Source: Flavobacterium salmonis (lineage in GTDB: Bacteria > Bacteroidota > Bacteroidia > Flavobacteriales > Flavobacteriaceae). From it: a stretch of DNA of 64,000 nucleotides. Under the pieces are notes generated by a model. That model searched no databases, was not told the DNA's origin, and saw nothing but the letters and a program-made list of their open reading frames with translations. Where the stretch lies: contig NZ_CAIJDP010000062.1 of assembly GCF_903819435.1 (NCBI RefSeq), positions 1 through 64,000 of the forward strand. Direction: 5' to 3'. Below, in pieces: positions 43,027 to 51,469 of this stretch. Positions within the stretch are counted from its first letter, which is position 1. Each line of letters opens with the position of its first letter. The translations under genes were made by a program, and so were the position numbers.

Positions 43027-43163
43027 TTTGTCTTTGCAAAATATCTCGTAACGTCTCGCCTGTAACCGTCAGTAGCGGATCAAAGCGGTCTGAGTTTTCT
43101 CTGCCAAGATAAACTTTCTTCGCGAAACGGCAACTTCCCGTTACCGAAATCTCGCGATTGCGG
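43027..43163 (-). repeat. Cassette spacer repeat, copy B (G+C-richer variant)
   Basis: On the minus strand: AACAGCTGGTAACCGCAATC near the start and CTGACGGTTACAGG then ACGTTACGAG at the end. GTAACCG and CGGTTAC pair across the element. GGGAAGTTGCCG corresponds to GGGAAGTTGGG in copy D. Base composition is clearly higher in G+C than the genes around it. Confidence 0.6.
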
Positions 43164-43820
43164 TTACCAGCTGTTTATTCGTTTTTTTTCTAATGTTTTA
43201 AAGAAATCAATGTATTCCTCTGATGGTACAAATGTTACTTCTTGAACAGTTGGAATGTTATACTCTTTTTTTGCTTTTTCACAATAATTGAAACCAAGAT
43301 CACTAATGAAATGCAAAGCGGTATTAAAATTTGAGGAATTTGCTGTTTTAAAAATTACTTCCCCATTATCTAGTTTACCAAAGTTGTAAAATATTCCCGC
43401 AAGAAAGGATAATTTTTGATAGTTATAAATAAATTTATGCTCATCCAAAATAAGTTTGTGTACTTTGTAGGATTGCTGTGTCTTTTCATTATAATAATCC
43501 ATTCCCTCGTCTAAATATTTCAAATAAAAATTATTGATTTGAGTTGCAATTTTTTCATTGAAGAATGAATTTTGCTTTTCTGTAATTTCTGATTTAGAAA
43601 TTTTATAAACTTTACAAATCGAGTCTGAAAACATTCTGCTTAGTTCTGGTTTTGTACTTCCAATGTAACTTGCAGAGTCTTTGCTTTCAAAAGCTACAGT
43701 TCGCCCATTATAATCGTCCATTAAGCCTAATATAAAACTGTTTGTGTCAAATCTAAAATTAATCTGGCAATTTGCTTTTTCAAAGAGAATGAATGTCGCT
43801 ATTAGAATGATTTTCTTCAT
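43164..43820 (-). CDS. Exported protein of unknown function
   Basis: A 218-residue protein with signal peptide KKIILIATFILFEKANCQ. The mature part is mostly helical and Lys/Asn/Phe-rich (FNEKIATQINNFYLKYLDEGMDYYNEKTQQ, FLAGIFYNFGKLDNGEVIFKTANSS). No family recognised. Its ATG overlaps the stop of the upstream gene by 4 bp, so the two form one translationally coupled unit in the array. Confidence 0.64.
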   Translation of the reverse strand: MKKIILIATFILFEKANCQINFRFDTNSFILGLMDDYNGRTVAFESKDSASYIGSTKPELSRMFSDSICKVYKISKSEITEKQNSFFNEKIATQINNFYLKYLDEGMDYYNEKTQQSYKVHKLILDEHKFIYNYQKLSFLAGIFYNFGKLDNGEVIFKTANSSNFNTALHFISDLGFNYCEKAKKEYNIPTVQEVTFVPSEEYIDFFKTLEKKRINSW

Positions 43821-44305
43821 AAAAATCGTATAAAGTAAAATAGGAGTAATGAGATTGTAAAAATCAATGTAATCGAATAAGAAATTATAAAAGCTCTAAA
43901 ATGAAATTTTCCATCGGCTTCTTTTTGAAAACCAATTTTTAAATTGGACATATCGAAATTTGTGCTGTCGATATAGTAAGTTGCTTCTCTTAATGGTTTT
44001 ACTGATCCGATGTAGTTATAGCTTTTATCATAAATTCTCATTGTCAAAGTTGGTCCTACTATGATGTCGTTTTCCACAGTTTTAAGAAATATTGTGTCAT
44101 TTTGATAGTGAACATTATAAATGCCGGGTTTTTTATTATTTACAGTAAATATCGAGTAGCGTTCTGCTTCAAGAAATATTTTTGATTTTTTATATAAATC
44201 AAGTTCTACAATAGGCTCTTCATAAATGAACGTTATGAGTATCGAAAACAATAACGAAATCAAGGTTGCTGAGAGCAATATTTTTGAAGCAATATTTTTT
44301 TTCAT
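43817..44305 (-). CDS. Membrane protein of unknown function with two transmembrane segments
   Basis: A 162-residue protein with membrane segments near each end (about 9-27, ILLSATLISLLFSILITFIY, and 139-160, YSITLIFTISLLLFYFIRF) and an extracytoplasmic domain of about 110 residues between them (EPIVELDLYKKSKIFLEAERYSIF). No family recognised. Coupled by a 4-bp overlap to the exported protein that follows; the pair may work together. First unit of the array after the 44.4-kb boundary. Confidence 0.64.
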   Translation of the reverse strand: MKKNIASKILLSATLISLLFSILITFIYEEPIVELDLYKKSKIFLEAERYSIFTVNNKKPGIYNVHYQNDTIFLKTVENDIIVGPTLTMRIYDKSYNYIGSVKPLREATYYIDSTNFDMSNLKIGFQKEADGKFHFRAFIISYSITLIFTISLLLFYFIRFL

Positions 44306-44400
44306 TTAGGATTATGTCGTAATGTACAGTTTGAAATTGCAACTAATCGTATAACGCTGCTACAAAATAGCATTAACTGTTGATATAGGATGTATACACG
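44306..44400 (-). repeat. Cassette spacer repeat, copy A (end portion only)
   Basis: On the minus strand: TGCTATTTTGTAGCA mini-hairpin directly followed by GCGTTATACGATTAG, then the first array gene. It equals the CTGT-N4-ACAG plus CGTTATAY end of other copies. The rest of the repeat is missing here, as expected at an array boundary. Confidence 0.5.
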
Positions 44401-44462
44401 AAGTTTTTACTTTTTCCAAATATAAAAAAATAATAATCTCAAACTTACAAAAATGTTCTTGT

Positions 44463-44516
44463 ACGCGCGTGAAGGATGGGAGCAGGTTACCGAAGTAACG
44501 CGGATAGCCTGACAGC
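44463..44516 (+). ncRNA. Structured GTGAAGGATGGGAGC...GCGGATAGCC motif, possibly Flavo-1-like
   Basis: GTGAAGGATGGGAGC (44469-44483), a stem GTTAC-CGAA-GTAAC (44486-44499) and GCGGATAGCC (44500-44509) in this order match a recurring intergenic element of Bacteroidota that I recall as related to the Flavo-1 RNA motif. It lies 1 bp outside the stop of the large type B protein, convergent to it. Identity as RNA or DNA element is not shown by sequence alone. Confidence 0.4.
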
Positions 44517-44517
44517 A

Positions 44518-47500
44518 TTATCGTTTCATGCTAAAATGTGCCTTAAATACTTGTGTTGCCCCGTTTTTTGTGTAGGTTGCGTGAAACCAATAATCGGTGG
44601 TGGGAAGCGGGCTGCCGTTGTAATTTCCATCCCAACCCGTACCGGAAGGCTTGATCTGTATTAGGAATTTACCATAGCGATCGTAGATATTGATAACGGC
44701 ATCTGGCTGAAAAGCGAGATCGGGGATATTCCACCTGTCATTAAAGCCGTCATTGTTTGGAGTGAAAAATTTGGGATATTTGAGCACATTAGCCGTTAAG
44801 GATAGATTTTGGCAATTTCCTTTGGTATCTCTTATTGTAACAATATGTTCTCCTGAATCAATATTGGAGAAGACATTACTAGTTTGAAAATCGCCACCAT
44901 CCATTTGATATTCGTAGGTTCCAAAACCATTTGTGTTTACTATGATGTCTATATTTTCCTCAAAGTCATCCTCTACGGTTAATGAAGCAATCGCCGGGCT
45001 CGATTTGTCTACAATTATTGTTGCCGGTTTGTAACCACATTCATCAATTGTGGGTATTTTTTTGGTACTGACGACTGTGTAAGTTCCGTTTTTGGTTGCT
45101 GTATAATTGACTCCTGTACTTACTTTTTCTCCGTTCAGAAACCAGTCAATGGTGTAATCAGCAGAATTAAGTCCTGAACTCAATTGTACTGAATTGAGTG
45201 CTGTTCCTGTTTCGTAATCGACACAGATTATGGCATTTTTTAGTGTGAGATTTTTTAGTGGATAAATAGTAATATCAAAATCATCCTGTGCAGCACAATT
45301 GAAATTGGCAGGAGCCGAGGCATGGATGTACATTTTTTGGCTAAAGGTTATTTGTTCTCCCGCAAAATGAGGAGTTCCGGTTGCATTTGGGCCGCTATAA
45401 TATTTTCTAACAGCTAAGGCAGGCAGTGTGTAGCTTTGACAAATGGCAACGTCTGCAGTACTGGTCAATATAGGTGTAACGGAAATAGTAACTGTAAAAC
45501 TTTTTTCGCTGGTGCAAATCAATCGATTCCCTACAACAGCATATACATAAATAGTTTGTGAGGTTCGCAATATAGTCCCGCCCGGAATAACAGGGCCTTT
45601 TCCTCCGGGCTGTGAATAATAATTTCCTAAAGTTAAATTGGGGAGCGTATAGCTGTCGCAAACATTTATATTTTCGAAGTTTCCAACATCTATTCCGTTA
45701 TAATTCACTTTAAAAAAAGTTTCATTACTGCAGCTTGCAAAATCAGCCCATTCATTATAGATATAAATAGTCTGGGTTGTGTTTATGAGCGTTCCTTCGG
45801 CAATTTGAATTCCCTGACCATGCGGGCCTCCGGTTGCCGTGTAGTATTTTCCGTTTTTCAATACAGGAAGTTTAAAAGTTGTACAGGTAACTACATCTGT
45901 AAAACTATCTACCAAAGGGCGTTTCCTGATTTCGACAATAAAACTATGTTCGTTGGTACACTCTGGTCCAACGGCATACACATAAATGGTCTGTGTTGTA
46001 GTGATGACCTCTCCGGCTTTTAATTGTTTTCCGCCGCCGTTGGTTTTGGTAAAATACTTTCCGTTTACTAAAGGAGGCAGGAAATAGCGCTCGCATTCCA
46101 ATCTATTGGCAGGGGTATCTACCAAGGGCAGCGTTTTTATGGTAATTTCATATTTTAAGTTATCGGTACAATTAGGAGAAGTTGTGGTGACAGCATAATA
46201 GTAAACAGTCTGTGAAGCAGTAATGCTGGTTCCGGCAGTAATGTTTTGACCCTGTCCGGCCGGGGCAGTATAATAGCCCCCTACAGCAACAGGCGGTAAA
46301 ATATAGTTTCCACATTTTGAAATGGGAACAAAACTTGATACATTAATAATGTTAATTCTGAAAGAATGTTCATTGGTACATCTTCCATCATCTGCAAAAA
46401 CATATAGCGTTCGATTGGTAGTGATATTGGCTCCTGCATTTAAACGGGTACCTAAGCCGCCAGATGAAGTATAATAATTTCCGTTTGTCAAAGGAGGAAG
46501 TGTGTAGGAATTGCAAGTCACTACATTAGCAGGCTTCTCTATTAGTGGTAATGGGTATACTACAAATGGCACAGCAATGTCACGACAAACTGCTCCGTTT
46601 ATTGTGGCATAATAGTAAATAGTCTGATCTGTTATAAATATAGTCCCTGCCGCAATTGCCTTTCCTTTTCCACCAGCGGCAGTAAAAAAACCACCTGCAG
46701 GTACACGTGGAACTATATATTGTCCACAGGCTTCTTTTTTAAAAGTAATTTCATAAATCAGGACTACATTAAAGGAATTCTCATTGGTACAACTGTTTGT
46801 ATTAGACTTATTGAAAATATAATAAACACCACTTTTGGTGATAATATCCCCGGCATTCAATTTGGTTCCTGTTCCGTTTGACCCTGTATTGTATTCGCCA
46901 AATGTAATGGGGGGCAATGTGTAGCTGTAGCAGGCAACAACATTTGGAATATCATCTACTTGCGGGAGAGCGTAAATAATTATATTGAAATTTACTGTTG
47001 CATAACAAGTCGAACTTGAAATGTTTTCGACTCTTACCCAGATAGTTTGTGGTGATTGAGACAAGGAAGTGTTGAAAGCTTTTGGATTTGTTATGCTATT
47101 TGTCGCACTGTTTGCTTCTGTTTGGGTTTTGTAATATCTGATTTTATAGTCTAAAGGATTTAATCCATTAAGTATGGCGGTTTCCTGAAGAGTTAAATCA
47201 ACACTTACTCCGGAATTATTATCACAAACACTCAGATCCGGTGGTTTTACAATGTTGATTGGAGCCGTCACAAGCAAATCAAATGCAAGTATAGTATTGC
47301 AATAGGTATTATTGTTGGAAACATGTACCACTTTTATGTATATCGTCTCATTACCGGCACTAGTGTAAGAAGTTAATTGATTATCAGGAATAGCCGGTCC
47401 GTTTGCATTGGCTGCTTGTAACGAATTGTAATAAAAAAGAGCATATTCTGCCGGATTCAGTTTCAATGCCGCCAAATTATTCTGAGTTAAGTTGTATTGA

Positions 47501-48564
47501 TAAGCAGAGTTTCCGTTATAACATGTAGTTAGGTTTTTGGGAGCTGCAATGACTAAATTGCCAATACTAACTTCGTCTTTTATCACACAACCAGATAGTG
47601 TTGATGTAACACCATAAGTTCCAGCTTTATTAAGCGTGAGAGAGCTGTTTGTTTCTCCGGGAATTACAGCTCCATCCAGAGTCCAGATATAATCGTAATT
47701 TCCCACAAGCCCCGACTGCAATGTAACATTTTCTCCCTCACAAATGATTCTGTCCGGTCCTAAATCCATTGTGGTTATAAAACTGCCTCCTTTTATAAAA
47801 ACTGCCGAATCATAATTACTGTCGTTATAATCACCAATAGCCAGCTTTATACTATAAGTCCTGTTCGGGATTACGGTTGAAGAAGCTGTTAAAATTTTAG
47901 TTTCTCCTCTCATATTGATTGCTGAGCCTCCCGGATTGGTTACATTATAACGGTCAAATAAATTGGAATTGGCAGATAAGCAGGCAGAATTGTACTGCTG
48001 ATCCCGAATATTTTTAACCGAAACAGGTGTTGTTGTTCCAGGAACTACGGCAAGATTTTTAGAAACCCCGGTCGTTAAATCCGTCAGAATAAAGGCAAAA
48101 ACATCACTGAAACCACACTGAAATTCTCCATATTCATTGGAAGCAAAAAGAAAATCAAAACTAAAATTTCTCGACAAAGGCGTAAAATCAAACTGAAGAT
48201 AACTCACATCAGTAATGGGTACAATTTGCCCGTTTTCATTACTTATATTCTGTAAATCATTGTCACTCGAGGTGTTTAACCGACTGCTTTCATTAATGCC
48301 GGTATAAGAACCTTCAGTATGTTTGGCAATACCATTCCGGATAATAATTCCGTGTGTAATTGGGAAATTAGGATTGGTATTGGTGAATTTTCCAATGCCC
48401 AGTCGTGATGAAAATTTAAAATTGCTTTCATTGGCACAGGCATTTTGCATTAACTCTTGTCGAACTAGTTCGGGTATGGCCAAAGTTGTAGTGTCAACTA
48501 TGATTCCTTGTGATGAAGATATAGCCGAATAAAATAATAAAAGGAAAAATAGAGCAGATCTCAT
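44518..48564 (-). CDS. Giant repeat surface protein with choice-of-anchor L and T9SS type B domains
   Basis: A 1348-residue exported protein. Signal peptide at 1-19 (RSALFFLLLFYSAISSSQG). Residues about 25-270 are a choice-of-anchor L domain (FKFSSRLGIGKFTN, FSFDFLFASNEYGEFQCGFSDVFAFIL). An Ig-like segment follows (ICEGENVTLQSG). Between about 530 and 1090 eight units of 65-75 residues repeat the pattern LPPLxNGxYYTxxGGxGxxLxAGxxITxxQTIYVYA with paired cysteines. The C-terminus (FFTPNNDGFNDRWNIPD ... YDRYGKFL ... GSPLPTTDYWF) is a type B sorting domain. Likely a surface adhesin or biofilm/gliding-related protein. Confidence 0.9.
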   Translation of the reverse strand: MRSALFFLLLFYSAISSSQGIIVDTTTLAIPELVRQELMQNACANESNFKFSSRLGIGKFTNTNPNFPITHGIIIRNGIAKHTEGSYTGINESSRLNTSSDNDLQNISNENGQIVPITDVSYLQFDFTPLSRNFSFDFLFASNEYGEFQCGFSDVFAFILTDLTTGVSKNLAVVPGTTTPVSVKNIRDQQYNSACLSANSNLFDRYNVTNPGGSAINMRGETKILTASSTVIPNRTYSIKLAIGDYNDSNYDSAVFIKGGSFITTMDLGPDRIICEGENVTLQSGLVGNYDYIWTLDGAVIPGETNSSLTLNKAGTYGVTSTLSGCVIKDEVSIGNLVIAAPKNLTTCYNGNSAYQYNLTQNNLAALKLNPAEYALFYYNSLQAANANGPAIPDNQLTSYTSAGNETIYIKVVHVSNNNTYCNTILAFDLLVTAPINIVKPPDLSVCDNNSGVSVDLTLQETAILNGLNPLDYKIRYYKTQTEANSATNSITNPKAFNTSLSQSPQTIWVRVENISSSTCYATVNFNIIIYALPQVDDIPNVVACYSYTLPPITFGEYNTGSNGTGTKLNAGDIITKSGVYYIFNKSNTNSCTNENSFNVVLIYEITFKKEACGQYIVPRVPAGGFFTAAGGKGKAIAAGTIFITDQTIYYYATINGAVCRDIAVPFVVYPLPLIEKPANVVTCNSYTLPPLTNGNYYTSSGGLGTRLNAGANITTNRTLYVFADDGRCTNEHSFRINIINVSSFVPISKCGNYILPPVAVGGYYTAPAGQGQNITAGTSITASQTVYYYAVTTTSPNCTDNLKYEITIKTLPLVDTPANRLECERYFLPPLVNGKYFTKTNGGGKQLKAGEVITTTQTIYVYAVGPECTNEHSFIVEIRKRPLVDSFTDVVTCTTFKLPVLKNGKYYTATGGPHGQGIQIAEGTLINTTQTIYIYNEWADFASCSNETFFKVNYNGIDVGNFENINVCDSYTLPNLTLGNYYSQPGGKGPVIPGGTILRTSQTIYVYAVVGNRLICTSEKSFTVTISVTPILTSTADVAICQSYTLPALAVRKYYSGPNATGTPHFAGEQITFSQKMYIHASAPANFNCAAQDDFDITIYPLKNLTLKNAIICVDYETGTALNSVQLSSGLNSADYTIDWFLNGEKVSTGVNYTATKNGTYTVVSTKKIPTIDECGYKPATIIVDKSSPAIASLTVEDDFEENIDIIVNTNGFGTYEYQMDGGDFQTSNVFSNIDSGEHIVTIRDTKGNCQNLSLTANVLKYPKFFTPNNDGFNDRWNIPDLAFQPDAVINIYDRYGKFLIQIKPSGTGWDGNYNGSPLPTTDYWFHATYTKNGATQVFKAHFSMKR

Positions 48565-48734
48565 AATCCGGATTTTATTTGGGTACTTAAAGATACGAAT
48601 GATTTTTGTTTAATTAAATGGTTTTTAGTATTTTATGATTTAATCTATTGTTTAAAGAAACGCGATTAGTAAAATTAATTTTTGTTAAATTGCATAAAGA
48701 GTTTGATTTTAACCATTAATCCCAGTTTAGAAAA

Positions 48735-49667
48735 ATGAAAACATTTGATATAATAACAGTAACAGTAAATCCTTCTGTAGATAAAAGCACACATTTTTCA
48801 GGATTGATTGCAGAACAAAAAATAAGATGCAAAGACCCATTATTTGATGCCGGTGGTGGCGGAATAAATGTTTCTAAAGCTATTTCCCGTATGCACGGAA
48901 ACTCATTGGCAGTCTTTACAGCCGGTGGACCTGTTGGAGAAATGTTAAAGGATTTAGTAACCAAAGAAAAAATAGACTTTGAAGCCATTGAAACTAAAAC
49001 CGCAACTCGAGAAAATTTCATCGCTGTTGATGATAATACCAATTCGCAATATCGTTTTGGATTTACAGGAGATATTTTAGCGGATTCAGAAGTTGAAAAG
49101 CTTTTGGAAACCATTTCGAATTTTAAACCAAAATACTTGGTAGCAAGCGGAAGTTTAAATGATGGCCTATCATCCGATTTTTATCAGAAAGTAGCTGAAA
49201 TTGCCAAAACATCCAATTCTAAATTAATCGTTGATACTTCGGGAGAGGCTTTAAAAAAAGTTTTAGAAACAGGTGCGTACCTGATCAAGCCCAATGTTGG
49301 AGAATTGGCCAAATTAGTTGGTGTAGAACGCTTAGAAATTGATGAGGTAAACGAAGCTGCTAAAAAAATTATAGCTGATCGAGGAGCTGAAATTGTTGTA
49401 GTTTCACTTGGGCCTCAAGGAGCCGTTTTGGTTGCAAAAGACGAGTACGAATTTGTTCCGGCACCAAACGTTGCCAAAAAAAGTACCGTAGGAGCAGGTG
49501 ATAGCATGGTGGGAGGAATGGTTTGGGCATTATCACAGAATAAAAGCCTGAAAGAAGTGATTCGATGGGGAGTAGCCTGCGGGTCAGCAGCGACTATGAA
49601 CGAAGGAACTCAATTGTTTAAATTTGAAGATGCTAATCGTTTATTCGAATGGTTAAAAAACAAATAA
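48735..49667 (+). CDS. PfkB-family hexose(-phosphate) kinase
   Basis: A 310-residue sugar kinase. VTVNPSVDKSTHF at the N-terminus, DAGGGGINVSKAISRMHG (sugar-binding loop) and KSTVGAGDSMVGGMVWAL (anion hole and catalytic Asp) define the 1-phosphofructokinase/6-phosphofructokinase II/tagatose-6-phosphate kinase group. Which substrate it uses cannot be read from the sequence. Monocistronic in appearance. Confidence 0.9.
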   Translation: MKTFDIITVTVNPSVDKSTHFSGLIAEQKIRCKDPLFDAGGGGINVSKAISRMHGNSLAVFTAGGPVGEMLKDLVTKEKIDFEAIETKTATRENFIAVDDNTNSQYRFGFTGDILADSEVEKLLETISNFKPKYLVASGSLNDGLSSDFYQKVAEIAKTSNSKLIVDTSGEALKKVLETGAYLIKPNVGELAKLVGVERLEIDEVNEAAKKIIADRGAEIVVVSLGPQGAVLVAKDEYEFVPAPNVAKKSTVGAGDSMVGGMVWALSQNKSLKEVIRWGVACGSAATMNEGTQLFKFEDANRLFEWLKNK

Positions 49668-49738
49668 AATTACAATATAGATTTTCTGTAGAGACACAGC
49701 AGTGTGTATAGCCTTAGGTGAATTGTCTGGTATTACTG

Positions 49739-49808
49739 GCTGTTAGATGCACAGCTGTGCATCTAACAGCAGGAAATAAAAATATATTTATTTTTTTATT
49801 TCCTGCTG
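49739..49808. repeat. Two adjacent palindromes between the sugar kinase and DinB genes
   Basis: 49739-49770 is a 32-bp perfect palindrome centred on CAGCTG. Immediately after it, CAGCAGGAAATAAAAA (49767-49782) is inverted at 49792-49808. The first shares TGCACAGC-like wording with a partial copy just upstream (ACACAGCAGTGTGT, 49695-49708). Could serve as a terminator or be a mobile palindromic repeat. Confidence 0.7.
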
Positions 49809-49870
49809 ACAAACTGTTGTCACCGACCCTCAATAATTTTGAAGTATCAACAAATTAAAACTTTAAAATC

Positions 49871-50350
49871 ATGAAAACATTAGAAGCACAAGTAATCACT
49901 TCAGAAGATTTATTGAAACACTGGCAGGGGCACCGAGCATTAACGCGTCGTTTGATTGAACTTTTTCCGGAAAAAGATTTCTTCGAATTCTCAATTGGAG
50001 GAATGAGGCCTTTTGCAAAATTAGTCGATGAGCTTTTGGCAATTGCTGCTCCGGGGCTTAAAGCAATTGTAAACCGTGAAAGCCAGCCTTATAATGAAGC
50101 AGAAGAAAAATTGATTTTTAAAGCGCAATATCTTGAAAAATGGGACGAAGCGACAGCAGAAATCAATAAATACTGGGAACAATTAGCAGTCGAAGATTTC
50201 AGCGAAACTTTCAACCTTTTCGGGCAATATGAATTTCCGATTATTCAGAATATCTTATACTTTATAGATAATGAGGTCCACCATCGCGGTCAGGCTTATG
50301 TATATTTAAGAGCTTTAAATATTGAGCCGCCATTTTTTTGGGAAAGATAA
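49871..50350 (+). CDS. DinB-family protein
   Basis: A 159-residue four-helix-bundle protein. HWQGHRALTRRLIELFPEKDFFEF at the N-terminus, MRPFAKLVDELLAIAAPG, and DNEVHHRGQAYVYLRAL near the C-terminus supply the histidines typical of the DinB metal site. Members are metal-dependent thiol transferases or related enzymes; the substrate is unknown. Convergent with a WYL regulator, with which such genes are often paired. Confidence 0.86.
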   Translation: MKTLEAQVITSEDLLKHWQGHRALTRRLIELFPEKDFFEFSIGGMRPFAKLVDELLAIAAPGLKAIVNRESQPYNEAEEKLIFKAQYLEKWDEATAEINKYWEQLAVEDFSETFNLFGQYEFPIIQNILYFIDNEVHHRGQAYVYLRALNIEPPFFWER

Positions 50351-50362
50351 TTACTCATAAAC

Positions 50363-50403
50363 AAAAAACTCCTAATGCAACTTAGTTTCTTTAGGAGTTT
50401 TTT
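50363..50403. terminator. Bidirectional terminator between dinB-like and WYL regulator genes
   Basis: AAAAAACTCCTAA (50363-50375) pairs perfectly with TTAGGAGTTTTTT (50391-50403). Confidence 0.9.
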
Positions 50404-51360
50404 CTATAAAAGCCTTTGTTTGTTGATTTCTAATAGTTCCAAAACTCTTGTTTTAAGACTTTCAGGCTCGAGAATTGTGGCGTAATCTCCAAACATCAAA
50501 AACCAACGAGAGAAACCATTATTGATATCACGACACATAAAAGTCATTTCGATTTGTCCGTCGACTTCTCTCTCAGAGATAAAGCCATGATATTTTCTTT
50601 CAGTAGATAAATAGCGCGCTATTTTTTTATCAATTAAGATTCGGACTTTTGTAGTCGGGCAGGTTTCTGTTTTAGTCAGATAGGTTTCCAGCGAATCATG
50701 TTCTATGGTAAAATCAGAATCAGTTTTTTTAATACACTGAATTCGGTCAGTTCTAAACTGTCGGTAATCTTTTCGTAAATGACAATATCCCAGAAAATAC
50801 CAATTGTTATTGTCGTGAAATACACCTACAGGTTCTAAATTCCGTTGTGTAGTTTCGTCCTTGGCAAAAGTTTTGTACGTTAGCAGTATTTGCTTTTTCT
50901 CGGCAATTCCTTCAAAAAGAACGGCTAAAGTATTTGGGGAATTGTCGTTAAACAGCGGTTCGGCAGTTTGCATCATCACCCTCGATTCAATATTCGAAAG
51001 ATAATCTTTATCGGTACTTCTCAAAACCGATTTCAATTTATACATCGCCGATGCATAGTGGCTCCCTAAAGACGGATCAGTAAATTTCTGCATCAGTTTT
51101 TCGGCAGCGATGAAACTGCTCACTTCCTCGCGTGTAAACATCACCGGAGGTAATCGGTAACCTTCCATCAAAGCATAACCAACTCCGGCTTCACTGTAAA
51201 TAGGAACTCCCGAAGCTTCAAGAGTTCTGATGTCCCGGTAAATGGTTCTCAGACTACATTCAAAACGATCCGCCAGTTCCTGCGCTTTTACAATTTTCTT
51301 AGATTGCAATTGAATCAGGATGGCGACAATTCGGTCAAATCGTTTTGGGGTTTCGTCCAT
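50404..51360 (-). CDS. YafY-like transcriptional regulator (HTH_11 + WYL)
   Basis: A 318-residue regulator. Winged helix at 1-65 (RIVAILIQLQSKKIVKAQELADRFECSLRTIYRDIRTLEASGVPIYSE), then a WYL domain at about 140-225 (RNLEPVGVFHDNNNWYFLGYCHLRKDYRQFRTDRI) and a C-terminal extension. WYL domains sense nucleic acids or small ligands. The usual WYL triad is WYF here. It probably regulates the DinB gene opposite. Confidence 0.9.
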   Translation of the reverse strand: MDETPKRFDRIVAILIQLQSKKIVKAQELADRFECSLRTIYRDIRTLEASGVPIYSEAGVGYALMEGYRLPPVMFTREEVSSFIAAEKLMQKFTDPSLGSHYASAMYKLKSVLRSTDKDYLSNIESRVMMQTAEPLFNDNSPNTLAVLFEGIAEKKQILLTYKTFAKDETTQRNLEPVGVFHDNNNWYFLGYCHLRKDYRQFRTDRIQCIKKTDSDFTIEHDSLETYLTKTETCPTTKVRILIDKKIARYLSTERKYHGFISEREVDGQIEMTFMCRDINNGFSRWFLMFGDYATILEPESLKTRVLELLEINKQRLL

Positions 51361-51469
51361 TTTAAGCTTTTTTTCAAAGATAGTATTTATCGTAAAGAGT
51401 TAAAAACAATAAATTTTCGCATCTTTACAGAATTGTATTATTAAATCAAAATCCGAATAATAATTATAA

